From assembly GCA_009781425.1 (NCBI GenBank), contig WQYC01000004.1:1-64000 (forward strand): a stretch of 64,000 nucleotides of DNA. The letters are read 5' to 3'. Within the stretch, counting starts at the first letter, position 1, and each line of letters begins with the position of its first letter. Positions 51,072 through 60,530 of this stretch are shown one piece after another. Origin of the DNA: Oscillospiraceae bacterium. GTDB taxonomy: Bacteria > Bacillota > Clostridia > Oscillospirales > Ruminococcaceae. The translations under genes and the position numbers were made by a program. The notes under the pieces are model-generated. The model was not told the DNA's origin, ran no database searches, and worked only from the letters and a program-made list of their open reading frames with translations.

Positions 51072-51356
51072 ATGGTTGATTTCGGTGAAAAATTAAGAAA
51101 ACTACGCACTGATAAAGGGCTTTCACAAGAAAAGCTTGCAAATAGATTAGTTGTCACCAAAAGCATGATTTCCGCATACGAAAATTCTGTACGTTTACCG
51201 AGTTATGATGTTCTTATAAAAATTGCGTTATTTTTCAATGTTTCCATGGACTATTTCTTTGGGTTTAATAAACACCAATTTTTAGATACTACGAACTTAT
51301 CCGAAGAACAAATTGAAATTATTTCACGCCTTATAGACCAGTTTAAACAAAAATAG
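51072..51356 (+). CDS. XRE-family transcriptional repressor
   Basis: A 94-residue repressor with an N-terminal helix-turn-helix: LRKLRTDKGLSQEKLANRLV, VTKSMISAYENSVRLPSYD. The DYFFGFNK motif near residue 58 and a helical tail follow. It is transcribed divergently from the 50857 gene and is the likely regulator of the overlapping promoters at 50931-50973. It is the last gene before the element's end and is oriented toward spoIIID. Confidence 0.88.
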   Translation: MVDFGEKLRKLRTDKGLSQEKLANRLVVTKSMISAYENSVRLPSYDVLIKIALFFNVSMDYFFGFNKHQFLDTTNLSEEQIEIISRLIDQFKQK

Positions 51357-51434
51357 AATTTTTGTTAATATAAAAACAGGGTGTGTTCGTAAAAGGCGAA
51401 TATGCCTATTTTACGTTTATACACAACCTGCCTA

Positions 51435-51590
51435 TTATGTTACTACCATATGTACCGTACTTTTACTAATTCCGAACACCTTCGCGGCTTCTCTTACAGT
51501 CGCATTGTTAGCGATGATGTACTTTCCCAGACTTACACATCTTTCTTGCTTCGTCCCAAAGTCGGGAGCTGTTATAATCTTACGTCTCAC
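51435..51590 (-). pseudogene. spoIIID: 5' half of spoIIID (split by the mobile element)
   Basis: The frame starts at a GTG (51588-51590) with GGAGGGG 6-7 nt upstream and encodes 51 residues. Its core RCVSLGKYIIANNATVREAA plus KVFGISKSTVH matches SpoIIID (IGKYIVETKKTVRVIAKEFGVSKSTVH in B. subtilis). After the shared GTACAT it enters the element (MVVT, then TAA at 51435). The 51-residue truncated form would contain most of the helix-turn-helix but not the recognition tail. SpoIIID is a mother-cell DNA-binding regulator that acts between sigma-E and sigma-K. It lies 80 nt after galE. Confidence 0.9.
51450..51455. other. att core (spoIIID 5' side)
   Basis: GTACAT on the minus strand, in AC-G-GTACAT-ATG context; the other copy is in AC-A-GTACAT-CAG context. 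The conserved core is at codons 46-47 of spoIIID (Val-His). Confidence 0.8.
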
Positions 51591-51625
51591 TTATCGCCCC
51601 TCCGCTGAAAATCGGTTCTTACCAG

Positions 51626-51655
51626 ATTTATATGCGGTTAAAGGAGAAATAATTA
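51626..51655 (-). promoter_or_regulatory. Possible sigma-E promoter of spoIIID
   Basis: On the minus strand TAATTAT (51649-51655), a 14-nt spacer and CATATAAAT (51626-51634) partially match the sigma-E consensus (KMATATT-N14-CATACANT). It is placed 36 nt upstream of the GTG start. Weak evidence. Confidence 0.35.
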
Positions 51656-51670
51656 CATAATTGTAGGAAA

Positions 51671-52639
51671 TTAGCTTGTTCGTGCAGCAAACCTCCATGC
51701 ATCCTCGCACATTTTCTCAACATCAAACTGTGGATTCCAGCCGAGGATTTCCTTCGCCTTCGCCGAGCTTCCAACTAACACAGGCGGGTCGCCCTCGCGC
51801 CGTTCTGTATTAATCACCGCGATTTCTTTTCCTGTGATTTTCCGCGCCGCTTCTATGATTTCAAGCACCGAGGTCCCGCACTCGTTACCTAAGTTGAAGA
51901 AGTCGCTCGCTCCGCCGTTTTTAAGATATTCAAACGCCCGCAAATGCGCGTCTGCCAAGTCCCAAACGTGAATATAATCTCTGATACAGGTTCCGTCCTT
52001 TGTGGGGTAATCCGTGCCAAAAACTTTAATATCCGTGCGTTTTCCGCTCGCTGCGTCAAGCACCAACGGAATTAAATGGGTTTCGGGGTCATGCTGCTCG
52101 CCGATTTCGCCGTCGGGGTCTGCGCCCGCCGCGTTAAAGTATCTCAGTGCTGCGAATTTCAAGCCGTAAGCTCTGTCGTAATCCTTGAATATCCGCTCTA
52201 CCATTAGCTTTGACGCGCCGTAAGGGCTTATCGGATTCTGCGGCATATCCTCCGTGAGCGGGAGCTTTTCCGGCGTGCCGTAGGTCGCGCAGGTGCTTGA
52301 AAAAATAATTTTATTGCAATCGTTTCGGCGCATAGCGTCGAGCAGATTTATTGTATTTGTGACGTTGTTTGTGTAGTATTTTGCAGGGTCGGTGACGCTT
52401 TCGCCGACGTAAGCATACGCCGCAAAATGAAAAACCGCTTCTATTTTATTTTCTTTGAAAACTTTATCAAGCGTTTCAGCGTCGGCTAAATCCGCTTTTA
52501 TGAGTTTCCCCCACCTCACGGCTTCCTCGTGACCGTAAACCAAATTGTCGTAAACAATCGTGTCATAGCCTTTTTGCGCGAGCATTTTATTGATGTGACT
52601 GCCGACGTATCCCGCCCCGCCCGTTACCAATATAGCCAT
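51671..52639 (-). CDS. galE: UDP-glucose 4-epimerase
   Basis: GalE interconverts UDP-glucose and UDP-galactose (or the N-acetylated sugars). The 322-residue short-chain dehydrogenase fold has the NAD motif VTGGAGYVGSHI, FHFAAYAYVGESV and the catalytic YGASK (Tyr-x-x-x-Lys) motif plus SSTCATYG, ALRYFNAAGADPDGEIG and RDYIHVWDLADAHL. It begins the leftward surface-polysaccharide locus end and is followed by the split spoIIID. It may supply Gal or GalNAc units. Confidence 0.93.
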   Translation of the reverse strand: MAILVTGGAGYVGSHINKMLAQKGYDTIVYDNLVYGHEEAVRWGKLIKADLADAETLDKVFKENKIEAVFHFAAYAYVGESVTDPAKYYTNNVTNTINLLDAMRRNDCNKIIFSSTCATYGTPEKLPLTEDMPQNPISPYGASKLMVERIFKDYDRAYGLKFAALRYFNAAGADPDGEIGEQHDPETHLIPLVLDAASGKRTDIKVFGTDYPTKDGTCIRDYIHVWDLADAHLRAFEYLKNGGASDFFNLGNECGTSVLEIIEAARKITGKEIAVINTERREGDPPVLVGSSAKAKEILGWNPQFDVEKMCEDAWRFAARTS

Positions 52640-52640
52640 A

Positions 52641-53639
52641 TTATTTGCCCTTCTTTTCTGTTTTTTCTGTTTTTTCGGGGATATATTTTTTCACAAACGC
52701 CGCGCAGAAGCCGAACGCAAATCCCACGAAGGTCAGCCCTACGAACAACATGAGAAGCCGCGTTGTGCTTACCGCTGACGTCGGAGGCGAGTGCATTGTA
52801 GTGACAGGCGTTGTGAAAAATAAATTACTTTCAGAATTGCGCTCGTAATTTTCATTTATGCTTTTACTCAATTCCTCTAAATCAAAAACTTCTATATTGC
52901 GTTCCATCAACTGTATTTGCAATAATAAATCTGCCGCCGTATCAGCTAAATGCAGCGCAGCCGTTAAAATTTCAACTGCTTTATCAGTATCAGTTTCTTC
53001 AAGAGAAGACAGCAAGCTGTTATAAGAATTAAACCGTGCCAAATAATGCTCACGTGCAAATTTAATTGAATCAAGTTTAAATTGCCATTCGTTAATTAAA
53101 TTAATCTGATTTCTAAATTCTTCGCAAAATGCAAGTAAAAACATTTCTTTCTCGTTGTTACCCGCGAATATCTCGCTATCAGAAGGAATAATTAATTCAA
53201 ACTGTAGTTGATTAAGAACGTTGCTTTCGCCTTCTTCGGGTTTATACCTTGTGATTTTCACATCTCCCATTGCATCGGCAAGCGTAACATCGCTTTTTCC
53301 AATCTTTTTAAGCGTATTTTCCCACAGCTCCGGCTCGAAAAACAAATCAACATTAAATCTCGCTTCGGGGTAGTTTATTATAAGCGTGATTGCGATGTCA
53401 TTCAATTCCAACGATGTAGGTGATTCTGATTTCGCGTTACCGGTGTTTGAAGCATAATAGCCCGCGGCGGCGATTACTCCGAGCAATAAGCCTATTAAAC
53501 AGAAGATAAAAAATATTTTCCGTGCGTTGTAAATAGTTAATACCAAGTCGCGCATGGAAAACGCGTCGTCCTGCTGTTCGGGCGGGATTTTGAGGTTGAG
53601 GTTGATTTCTTTTTCGTTTAGGTTGTTGTTTTCTAACAT
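52641..53639 (-). CDS. Chain-length determinant (Wzz/polysaccharide co-polymerase) family protein
   Basis: The 332-residue protein has a short cytoplasmic N-terminus, a transmembrane helix near residues 38-62 (FFIFCLIGLLLGVIAAAGYY), a large extracytoplasmic domain of about 200 residues with predicted coiled coil, and a second transmembrane helix near residue 295-315 (LLMLFVGLTFVGFAFGFCAA). This is the typical PCP layout. The C-terminus is a basic tail without tyrosine-kinase motifs. It overlaps the aminotransferase stop and is part of the polysaccharide operon. Confidence 0.8.
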   Translation of the reverse strand: MLENNNLNEKEINLNLKIPPEQQDDAFSMRDLVLTIYNARKIFFIFCLIGLLLGVIAAAGYYASNTGNAKSESPTSLELNDIAITLIINYPEARFNVDLFFEPELWENTLKKIGKSDVTLADAMGDVKITRYKPEEGESNVLNQLQFELIIPSDSEIFAGNNEKEMFLLAFCEEFRNQINLINEWQFKLDSIKFAREHYLARFNSYNSLLSSLEETDTDKAVEILTAALHLADTAADLLLQIQLMERNIEVFDLEELSKSINENYERNSESNLFFTTPVTTMHSPPTSAVSTTRLLMLFVGLTFVGFAFGFCAAFVKKYIPEKTEKTEKKGK

Positions 53640-54775
53640 TTTTGTTCTCCTGATATATATGATTTTATTTTATTTGCGATATTTAAAATTTCTTCCTCAG
53701 TCAAATACGGATGCATAGGCAGGCTCAAAACGCGCTTCGCCACCTGCTCAGACTGCGGCAAGCTACTCTCTGCATAACCCGCATCGCTGTAAGCTGCTTG
53801 CAAATGGAGCGGCTTGATGTAATAAATCATGCTCGGTATGCCGTTTTCTTTTAGATACGCCTGAAGTGAATCGCGCTGTTTTTCACTTTCCAAAAGTATC
53901 GTATACTGTGCAAAGCTTGAAGTATAACCATGCGGAATCAGCGGCGTTTTTACTGTATCCTTCAGCAAATCCGTGTACATTGCCGCGTGGTTTTGCCGCG
54001 CTGAAACCTCGTATTCTCTGAAGGCTTTCAACTTCGGTAAAAGTATCGCCGCCTGAATTGTATCTAACCGCGAGTTTAGTCCAATACGCACATTGTCGTA
54101 TTTATTCGCGCCTTTTCCGTGGACTCTGATTGACTTTAAAAGCTTGCACAATTCTTCATCATCGGTGAAAATTGCACCTCCGTCGCCGTAGCACCCGAGC
54201 GGCTTTGCGGGGAAGAAAGACGTTGTCGCAGCTTCACCAAAACTGCACGCCTGCTTACCGCTGCGCGTACCGCCGAAGCCCTGCGCGCCGTCTTCAAGCA
54301 CGAGCAGATTATATTTTTTTGCGATAGGTAAAATTTTATCATAGTCAGCCGGAAGCCCGAATAAATCCACCGGAATAACCGCTCTCGGAATCAATTCGCC
54401 TTTTGAAATTACGTCTTTAATTGCATTTTCCAAGCTGTTGACGCAGATATTAAAGGTATCGGGGTCGATGTCCACAAACACAGGCGTTGCCCCGCGTAAG
54501 CTTACCACCTCCGCCGTTGCCATAAACGTAAACGACGGCACGAAAACAGCGTCGCCCGCTTTTATATCCCACGCCATTAACACCATCGAAAGCGCGTCGG
54601 TTCCGTTCGCGCAGGTGATACAGAATTTTCTGCCGACGTATTCCGCTAACTGCGATTCAAGCTCTGCGACTTCTTTGCCGAGTATAAAATCACCGCGCTC
54701 CAATACGTTTTGTATGCCGGCGTTTATTTCTTTTTCTAAGGCTTTGTATTGCGCTTTTAAGTCGATGAATTGCAT
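53633..54775 (-). CDS. DegT/DnrJ/EryC1-family sugar aminotransferase (WbpE-like)
   Basis: This PLP enzyme would add the 3-amino group of a UDP-2-acetamido-3-keto-uronic acid. The 380 residues contain [46 protein letters not shown] and [14 protein letters not shown] with the PLP-binding Lys. The neighbours (dehydrogenase, oxidoreductase, acetyltransferase) form the WbpA-WbpB-WbpE-WbpD set. Overlaps the acetyltransferase by 19 nt. Confidence 0.9.
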   Translation of the reverse strand: MQFIDLKAQYKALEKEINAGIQNVLERGDFILGKEVAELESQLAEYVGRKFCITCANGTDALSMVLMAWDIKAGDAVFVPSFTFMATAEVVSLRGATPVFVDIDPDTFNICVNSLENAIKDVISKGELIPRAVIPVDLFGLPADYDKILPIAKKYNLLVLEDGAQGFGGTRSGKQACSFGEAATTSFFPAKPLGCYGDGGAIFTDDEELCKLLKSIRVHGKGANKYDNVRIGLNSRLDTIQAAILLPKLKAFREYEVSARQNHAAMYTDLLKDTVKTPLIPHGYTSSFAQYTILLESEKQRDSLQAYLKENGIPSMIYYIKPLHLQAAYSDAGYAESSLPQSEQVAKRVLSLPMHPYLTEEEILNIANKIKSYISGEQKC

Positions 54776-55326
54776 ATTAAATTCCCGTCTTTCTCAGCAT
54801 ACGCTCTTTGACACTTAGCACATTTCAATGCTTCGTTTAATTTTTCTCCGCACTCGCAAGCCCAGCCGACTTGGCGGGCGGGGTTACCTATTACAATCGC
54901 GTAATCCTTTACCGGCTTTGTCACAACAGCCCCCGCACCGATTAGCGCGTTTTTGCCTATCATATTCCCGCAAATAATAGTTGCATTTGCGCCTATTGAA
55001 GCTCCCGTTTTTACAAGGGTTTTTTTATAGTTTTCGCTTCCCTTGGGATATTTGCAACGCGGCGTTAAATCGTTTGTAAACACGCATGACGGCCCGCAAA
55101 AAACATAATCCTCAAGCTCAACGCCCTCGTACAACGACACATTGTTCTGCACTTTTACATTATTACCGATTTTCACGTTACTGCCGATATTTATGTTCTG
55201 CCCCAATGAGCAGTTTTCGCCAATTACCGCGCCGCTTTGAATGTGACAGAAGTGCCATATTTTTGTGCCGCTGCCGACGGCAACGTTGTCGTCTATATAT
55301 GAAGATTCGTGTACGAAGTAATTCAT
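54757..55326 (-). CDS. Left-handed beta-helix acyltransferase (WbpD-like)
   Basis: A 189-residue hexapeptide-repeat acetyltransferase with [20 protein letters not shown] and [20 protein letters not shown] repeats and a C-terminal zinc-like Cys motif ([16 protein letters not shown]). It probably acetylates the 3-amino group of the diamino-uronic acid. The ATG at 55326 overlaps the oxidoreductase stop. Substrate identity is inferred from the gene set. Confidence 0.87.
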   Translation of the reverse strand: MNYFVHESSYIDDNVAVGSGTKIWHFCHIQSGAVIGENCSLGQNINIGSNVKIGNNVKVQNNVSLYEGVELEDYVFCGPSCVFTNDLTPRCKYPKGSENYKKTLVKTGASIGANATIICGNMIGKNALIGAGAVVTKPVKDYAIVIGNPARQVGWACECGEKLNEALKCAKCQRAYAEKDGNLICNSST

Positions 55327-56396
55327 CAAAACTCCCCCATCATATCCAAACTCGAAAACTCCTCCAACGGCAGTTTAACTGCTTTACCTTCTTTTTGGCT
55401 CTTGTAAATCGCAAGCACTAATTCTAACGCCCGCTTACCCTCATGCGCATCAATATACGGCTGACGGTCGCTTTTTATTGCGTCAATCATATCCGCGTAT
55501 AAGCTTGTGTGCCCGTTGCCATAAACATTGCTTGTTTTCTCAACGAGCCCTTTGTTTTTTTCGTCAAGCTCGTTCTTGTCTGCGAATTCCCAAACATCAA
55601 TATTAGTGCAGGATTTCCCGCCAAGCTTCACCGTTCCTTTTTCGCCGAATAAATACAGCGTTTCTTCTAAGTTCTGCGGATAAATATTTACCGTTCCCTC
55701 GATTGTAGCGATAGAATTATTTTTAAATTTAATAACTGCGGCACCAAAATCCTCAGCCTCCATATAATCGTGAAATTGCCGCCTTGTAACGCCGTAAACC
55801 TCGTCTATTTCATCGTTCATCATCCATCGCAGTAAGTCAATTCCGTGTATGCACTGGTTCATCAGCGCGCCGCCGTCCGTTGCCCATTTCCCGCGCCACT
55901 GCGCCTGTTCATAGTAGTGCGCACCTCTGTTCCAGCGGATATTTACAGAGCCGTGTGAAATTCTTCCGAACCTCCCGCTCTCTAAAGCCGCACGCATTTT
56001 CTGCACTGCAATGTTAAATCTGTTTTGATGGCAGGCGGAAACCTTTACGCCTTTTTGCCGCGATAATTCTATAATCCTATCTGCGTCAGAAATGCTCATT
56101 GCCATTGGTTTTTCTATGATAACATGAATGCTATTTTCAATGCAACAGAGCACAATTTCCGCGTGACTGCCGCTGTCGGTAGCAATGGCAACAAAGTCAA
56201 AATCGTTTTCCGAAAGCATTTTTTTATAATCGGTATAGCGTTTGATTTCACTGCTTTGCAGTCCGTGATTTTCAAGCAGTGCTTCCATATTTTCGGGCAC
56301 AATATCACACACCGCAGTTATTTCAAGCTTGTTTTCGAGCGCGGCTTTAATATGATTCGGTGCGATTCTCCCGCAGCCTATGAGTGCGTATTTCAT
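55326..56396 (-). CDS. Gfo/Idh/MocA family oxidoreductase (WbpB-like)
   Basis: A 356-residue NAD(P)-dependent dehydrogenase: [18 protein letters not shown] is the N-terminal Rossmann motif, [13 protein letters not shown] the catalytic EKP motif, and [12 protein letters not shown] and [12 protein letters not shown] fit the C-terminal domain. In the WbpB reaction it oxidises C3 of UDP-GlcNAcA. Its stop overlaps the acetyltransferase start. Confidence 0.9.
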   Translation of the reverse strand: MKYALIGCGRIAPNHIKAALENKLEITAVCDIVPENMEALLENHGLQSSEIKRYTDYKKMLSENDFDFVAIATDSGSHAEIVLCCIENSIHVIIEKPMAMSISDADRIIELSRQKGVKVSACHQNRFNIAVQKMRAALESGRFGRISHGSVNIRWNRGAHYYEQAQWRGKWATDGGALMNQCIHGIDLLRWMMNDEIDEVYGVTRRQFHDYMEAEDFGAAVIKFKNNSIATIEGTVNIYPQNLEETLYLFGEKGTVKLGGKSCTNIDVWEFADKNELDEKNKGLVEKTSNVYGNGHTSLYADMIDAIKSDRQPYIDAHEGKRALELVLAIYKSQKEGKAVKLPLEEFSSLDMMGEF

Positions 56397-56409
56397 AATT
56401 CTCGTCCTT

Positions 56410-57723
56410 CTATAAAAGCTCTATTTTACTTCTGTTTTTCACATTCTTCATCGCGTTTTTAGTGTCGAATACCGCGATTGCATTATCTGCGACCATATCG
56501 TAATCCACGTTGCTGTGCGCGGTTGTAACGCAAACCAAATCATAGCTGCTTACTGCTTCGGGCGTTAAGCTTTCAAGCCCTGTAAAGCTTTCACCATTAT
56601 GCTTATATTTCTTTACATAAGGGTCATAAAAGTCAATGTTCGTCCCGCTTTTAATGAAATTCTCGATAACCGCGAGGGCAGGGCTTTCTCTGTAATCGTC
56701 AATATCCTGCTTGTACGCCACGCCGAGAATCAGCACATTCGCGCCGTTTAACGCCTTTTTAAAGCGGTTCAGAATTTTTGCGGCGCGCTCAACCGTGTAC
56801 TCGGGCATGCGGTCGTTAATCATCATTGACGCTTCTATCATTGACGTGTGGAAGCCGTATTCGCGCGCTTTCCACGACAGATAATAAGGGTCGAGCGGTA
56901 TGCAGTGCCCGCCGAGTCCGGGTCCCGGATAGAACGCCTGAAACCCGTAAGGCTTTGATTTCGCCGCGTCTATAACTTCCCAGATGTTGATATTCATTTT
57001 ATTGCAGAGAATTGCAAGCTCGTTGATTAATCCTATATTAACGTTTCTGTAGGTGTTTTCGAGGATTTTTTCCATTTCCGCAACAGCAGGCGAAGAGGCT
57101 TCAAACACGTCGCTATCTAACACTGCGCGGTACATCGCCGCGATTACCTCAAGTGCATCTGCGCCTATTGCACCGACTACCTTCGGGGTGTTTTTTGTTT
57201 TATAAATCAAGTTCCCCGGGTCAACACGCTCGGGCGAAAAACCTAAATAAAAATCAACTCCGCAGACGAGCCCCGAACCTTCCTCCAAAATCGGCTTGAC
57301 AAGCTCCTCCGTAGTCCCCGGATAGGTCGTGGATTCAAGCACCACCATTGAACCTTTTTTCAGGTATTTCGCGATTTGGGTTGACGAGCTTTGAACATAG
57401 CTGACGTCGGGCTGTTGATGCCTGTCAAGCGGTGTCGGCACGCAAATAGCGATAAAATCAACATCTTTAATAAAGGAAAAATCGCTTGTCGCGGATAACA
57501 TTCCGCTGTTTACAATATTTTTTAAGTCACTGTCAACAACGTCACCGATGTAGTTTTCACCGGCGTTTACCATGTCTACCTTCTGCTTCTGCACATCGAA
57601 GCCAATGGTTTTGAAGCCTGCTTTTGCTTTTTCAACAGCAAGCGGAAGCCCGACGTAGCCGAGCCCGATTACGCCGACGGTGAGTTCTCTTTTTGCGATT
57701 TTAGTTAGTAGGGTTTGTTTCAT
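56410..57723 (-). CDS. UDP-N-acetylglucosamine 6-dehydrogenase (WbpA/WecC-like)
   Basis: The 437-residue nucleotide-sugar dehydrogenase has VGVIGLGYVGLPLAVEKAKA, a central GFSPERVDPGN region, the catalytic Cys in GPGLGGHCIPLDPYYL and the C-terminal domain with LGVAYKQDIDDYRESPAL. It oxidises C6 of UDP-GlcNAc, giving the uronic acid used by the following enzymes. AGGAG precedes the start. Confidence 0.92.
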   Translation of the reverse strand: MKQTLLTKIAKRELTVGVIGLGYVGLPLAVEKAKAGFKTIGFDVQKQKVDMVNAGENYIGDVVDSDLKNIVNSGMLSATSDFSFIKDVDFIAICVPTPLDRHQQPDVSYVQSSSTQIAKYLKKGSMVVLESTTYPGTTEELVKPILEEGSGLVCGVDFYLGFSPERVDPGNLIYKTKNTPKVVGAIGADALEVIAAMYRAVLDSDVFEASSPAVAEMEKILENTYRNVNIGLINELAILCNKMNINIWEVIDAAKSKPYGFQAFYPGPGLGGHCIPLDPYYLSWKAREYGFHTSMIEASMMINDRMPEYTVERAAKILNRFKKALNGANVLILGVAYKQDIDDYRESPALAVIENFIKSGTNIDFYDPYVKKYKHNGESFTGLESLTPEAVSSYDLVCVTTAHSNVDYDMVADNAIAVFDTKNAMKNVKNRSKIELL

Positions 57724-57733
57724 AATTAACGCA

Positions 57734-59176
57734 TTATTCTCCTTTAATTAACGATTTTGCAACTGAATATAGATATATAGTTTCCTTTTTGTATAGGATT
57801 AATGTGGCTATGCATAATAAAATTAAAGAGCAATATCTGATTAATATTATCTCGGTAAAAATTAAACTGCAAACTGCCGCAATTATAACAATTAATACCG
57901 CCGCACCTGTTTTAAAATAGTTGCTTACACATCTGTAATATCGCTCTCCAAAAATGCTCCTTATGATTAACATCACTACTGCTGATGATGCCGCAGCGAT
58001 TGCCGCACCTGTAATTCCTATAATCGGCAGCAGGATAAAACATAAAGCTATATTGATTAAAGTACTGATTGAAAAGGAAACAATATTTAAATATGTTTTC
58101 TTTTTTATTTCAACGCCAAGTCCCGTTGTTATTGCGATAGTGTAACAAACCGGCGACAAAAGCAAAAATGCAAAAAATGGTTTACTCGCTCTGAATTCTG
58201 CACCTATCAACAAATATAAAATATCTTGAAACAGGATTATTATAAGTGAAAGAATCGTTATTGTAAGAGTAATTATATCATGAACTTTTTTAATTTTTCC
58301 CTGTGAATGTTTGTAATTTTCATAAACAAAAGGTATCCAGTAGGTATTAAATGCACTTTTCAAAACTGAAATCATTGCAACGATTGTTATTGCATTTGTA
58401 TATATGCCTATAGCAGAAAAGTCAACAAATCTCCTCAAAAAGAATTGCGCAACTGAGTTATTCAGCCAAGCCAAGACATCTATCGGCATTAACGGCAAAG
58501 CGAATAAAAACAAGGCTTTAATCGTGATTTTATTAATAGTCAACTTATTTGTAAAACACTTTTTAAATTGAATAAAGGTGAAGAGTAATGCTGTTATTAC
58601 TACTCCGACAGTAATTAAAATGATTGCATTCCTATGATTGGGGTTTATTAATGCCGCCGATATAAACAGTACTTTACTTGCGAGCGCCCATGATATTACT
58701 TGAATTGAATAAAACAAAACTTTTTGAGTCATTCTCATCGACAAATTTAAAAACCTGAATAATACACTTGCTATTAATGTCAAAGATAAAGATATCGGTA
58801 TAAAATATCCTGCTTCACCTGTTATCGTAATCGAGATTTTATCCGCAAATATAAAGATAAAAAATGAAATAACTATTGAAAATATTAAAGATAATCCGGT
58901 GCATATTGTTAAGATGCTTTTGTAATTATTGCCTTCGGGCGGCTCGTTGTGAAAGCGGGTATATGCCTGGTCTAACCCTAAATATGCCACCATACAGAAC
59001 AGACTTAAAAAAGTATTAAATAAATTAATTTTTCCAACTTCTTCAGGTATAAACAATCTTGTAATTATAAGTGTTGCGATAATAGCCAATATTGCGCTTA
59101 TCCATGTAGAAACAGAAAAACCGGCAAGCTTTTTTATAAATTCTTTTGCTGAAACTCCATTAGGTTTTCTTTCCAC
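57734..59176 (-). CDS. Oligosaccharide flippase (Wzx/MATE-like)
   Basis: The 480-residue membrane protein has about 12-14 hydrophobic helices, for example near residues 20-42, 48-70, 86-110 and 118-140, of the RfbX/MOP flippase family (FLFALPLMPIDVLAWLNNSV is typical). It moves lipid-linked repeat units across the membrane. It is AT-rich compared with the upstream enzyme genes. Confidence 0.87.
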   Translation of the reverse strand: MERKPNGVSAKEFIKKLAGFSVSTWISAILAIIATLIITRLFIPEEVGKINLFNTFLSLFCMVAYLGLDQAYTRFHNEPPEGNNYKSILTICTGLSLIFSIVISFFIFIFADKISITITGEAGYFIPISLSLTLIASVLFRFLNLSMRMTQKVLFYSIQVISWALASKVLFISAALINPNHRNAIILITVGVVITALLFTFIQFKKCFTNKLTINKITIKALFLFALPLMPIDVLAWLNNSVAQFFLRRFVDFSAIGIYTNAITIVAMISVLKSAFNTYWIPFVYENYKHSQGKIKKVHDIITLTITILSLIIILFQDILYLLIGAEFRASKPFFAFLLLSPVCYTIAITTGLGVEIKKKTYLNIVSFSISTLINIALCFILLPIIGITGAAIAAASSAVVMLIIRSIFGERYYRCVSNYFKTGAAVLIVIIAAVCSLIFTEIILIRYCSLILLCIATLILYKKETIYLYSVAKSLIKGE

Positions 59177-59190
59177 TTTTTGCTCCGTTT

Positions 59191-60510
59191 TTACCTTCCG
59201 TTTAATACATAATTCATTATTCTTTTATGATTGTTTTCTCTCGGCAGGAAATAAAATATTATGCATATTGCTATAAATCCATGAGAAAGCATTATAGTAA
59301 AGAATGACGTGCTTATAAATGTAATTACAGTAGTTACTATTACAGCCGCGAGTAGCTTCGGATTAATATTTCTGCAGGCGCTTTCAAGTATGCGAAACGC
59401 AATCACAATCATTAAAGGCATTATTATCATACCCAGCCAACCTAAGTTAAAATACGCGTCCGAAAATAAACCATTATTTGCTCCGGTAGCAGGGTTATTA
59501 AAATACTCTAAGCCAATAGTGTGAGGAACACCAAGCTCGCTATAAGGCGAATTAAACCCGATTCGTCTTAATACACCGGCTCTGAAATAATCAAATTCAT
59601 TTTCAGAGAAAAAATCATAATAGTAAAAATGTAATAAATTAGGGAGATATAACACTCTGCGTATAAATATACCGGAAATCCGAAAAGTGTTTAATAAATA
59701 AAACTCTATTGTCGCAATAAAAGCTGCTAAGCCTAATGCCCAGGCAAATAATTTGTTTAATTTATTGCTATAAAAGAAATATCCTGCAATAGATATAAAT
59801 ATTGTAAAGAAAACTGATTTTGAACCATCTATCCAAAACAGCATAAACATCAAGATTATTACCCATATTGCTAAAAATCGCTTTTTAAAATATAGCAAAT
59901 AAATCATTATGCTCGGTAAAACAACTCTTGAGATACTGAAACTATACAGTAAAATCGAAGGTAAATCATATTCCGCGGTTTCAGCTCTAAAATCATATAC
60001 TTCAAGTATATTATAAATTATTCTGAAATTCGCAAAGCGAGTCCAAATATAAATTATTACCAATGAAAAATATACTATAATCAGATATGTCAGTGTTCTT
60101 TTTAATAAAGCTTGCGGAAAATTAAAGGTGAAATGCGGGGTTATATGGTTGTACATGAACAACATTAAAAAATACAAAACCCACAGCACTATCATTTTAA
60201 CGGGAAAATTTATAAAGGCAAATAAAGAGGTTCCCGGGATAAAAGACACTAAGAATAAAAGTAATATTATTGTATCTGATAAATAATATTTTGTAAATCT
60301 CACGGTTTTAAGAAAACATATTGAAAAGAAGATTAAAATAACTAAAGAGAGCATATATCTGTCAAATGTAAATTTATTTATAAAATCACTATATGCATAT
60401 ATGGGGCTTATTACAAGAGCGTAATTAATATCTAAAAGTGTTCTGTATACGAGTATGCTTAAAAAAAACAATACTTTATTAAATTTTAATTTTCTGTTTT
60501 TTATAAACAT
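59191..60510 (-). CDS. Oligosaccharide repeat-unit polymerase (Wzy-like)
   Basis: The 439-residue protein has about ten to twelve transmembrane segments and a large periplasmic loop (SENEFDYFRAGVLRRIGFNS) between the later helices, as in O-antigen/EPS polymerases. Sequence of these proteins is poorly conserved, so the call rests on topology and context next to a flippase and chain-length protein. Codon use is strongly AT-rich. Confidence 0.75.
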   Translation of the reverse strand: MFIKNRKLKFNKVLFFLSILVYRTLLDINYALVISPIYAYSDFINKFTFDRYMLSLVILIFFSICFLKTVRFTKYYLSDTIILLLFLVSFIPGTSLFAFINFPVKMIVLWVLYFLMLFMYNHITPHFTFNFPQALLKRTLTYLIIVYFSLVIIYIWTRFANFRIIYNILEVYDFRAETAEYDLPSILLYSFSISRVVLPSIMIYLLYFKKRFLAIWVIILMFMLFWIDGSKSVFFTIFISIAGYFFYSNKLNKLFAWALGLAAFIATIEFYLLNTFRISGIFIRRVLYLPNLLHFYYYDFFSENEFDYFRAGVLRRIGFNSPYSELGVPHTIGLEYFNNPATGANNGLFSDAYFNLGWLGMIIMPLMIVIAFRILESACRNINPKLLAAVIVTTVITFISTSFFTIMLSHGFIAICIIFYFLPRENNHKRIMNYVLNGR

Positions 60511-60530
60511 AATATTTAACTCACAATATA

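Larger units (their letters stand above)
45303..51449. mobile_element. Skin-like intervening element (6.15 kb) inserted in spoIIID
   Basis: The element lies between two copies of GTACAT that split spoIIID after codon 47. Cargo from left to right on the map: a large serine recombinase, a three-gene DUF3791/DUF3990 module, a dnaX fragment, a small protein, a Rep-like protein, two hypothetical genes and an XRE-type repressor. It is AT-rich compared with the flanking genes. Reconstructed attP has a 9-bp imperfect inverted repeat (TGTTACAAC and GTAGTAACA) around the core, as expected for a serine-recombinase site. The layout matches the sigK skin element of B. subtilis and related sporulation-gene elements, in which the recombinase restores the gene in the mother cell. 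Confidence 0.9.

Noticed and set aside
51402-51608. Plus-strand open reading frame of 68 codons next to the XRE gene
   Set aside because: It is the antisense shadow of the spoIIID 5' half. The minus-strand frame has a Shine-Dalgarno and matches SpoIIID, the plus-strand frame has neither.
52728-52745. GTAGGG on the minus strand in the Wzz-like gene
   Set aside because: It lies in the native second transmembrane helix (LLMLFVGLTF) and has no palindrome, so it is a chance match.
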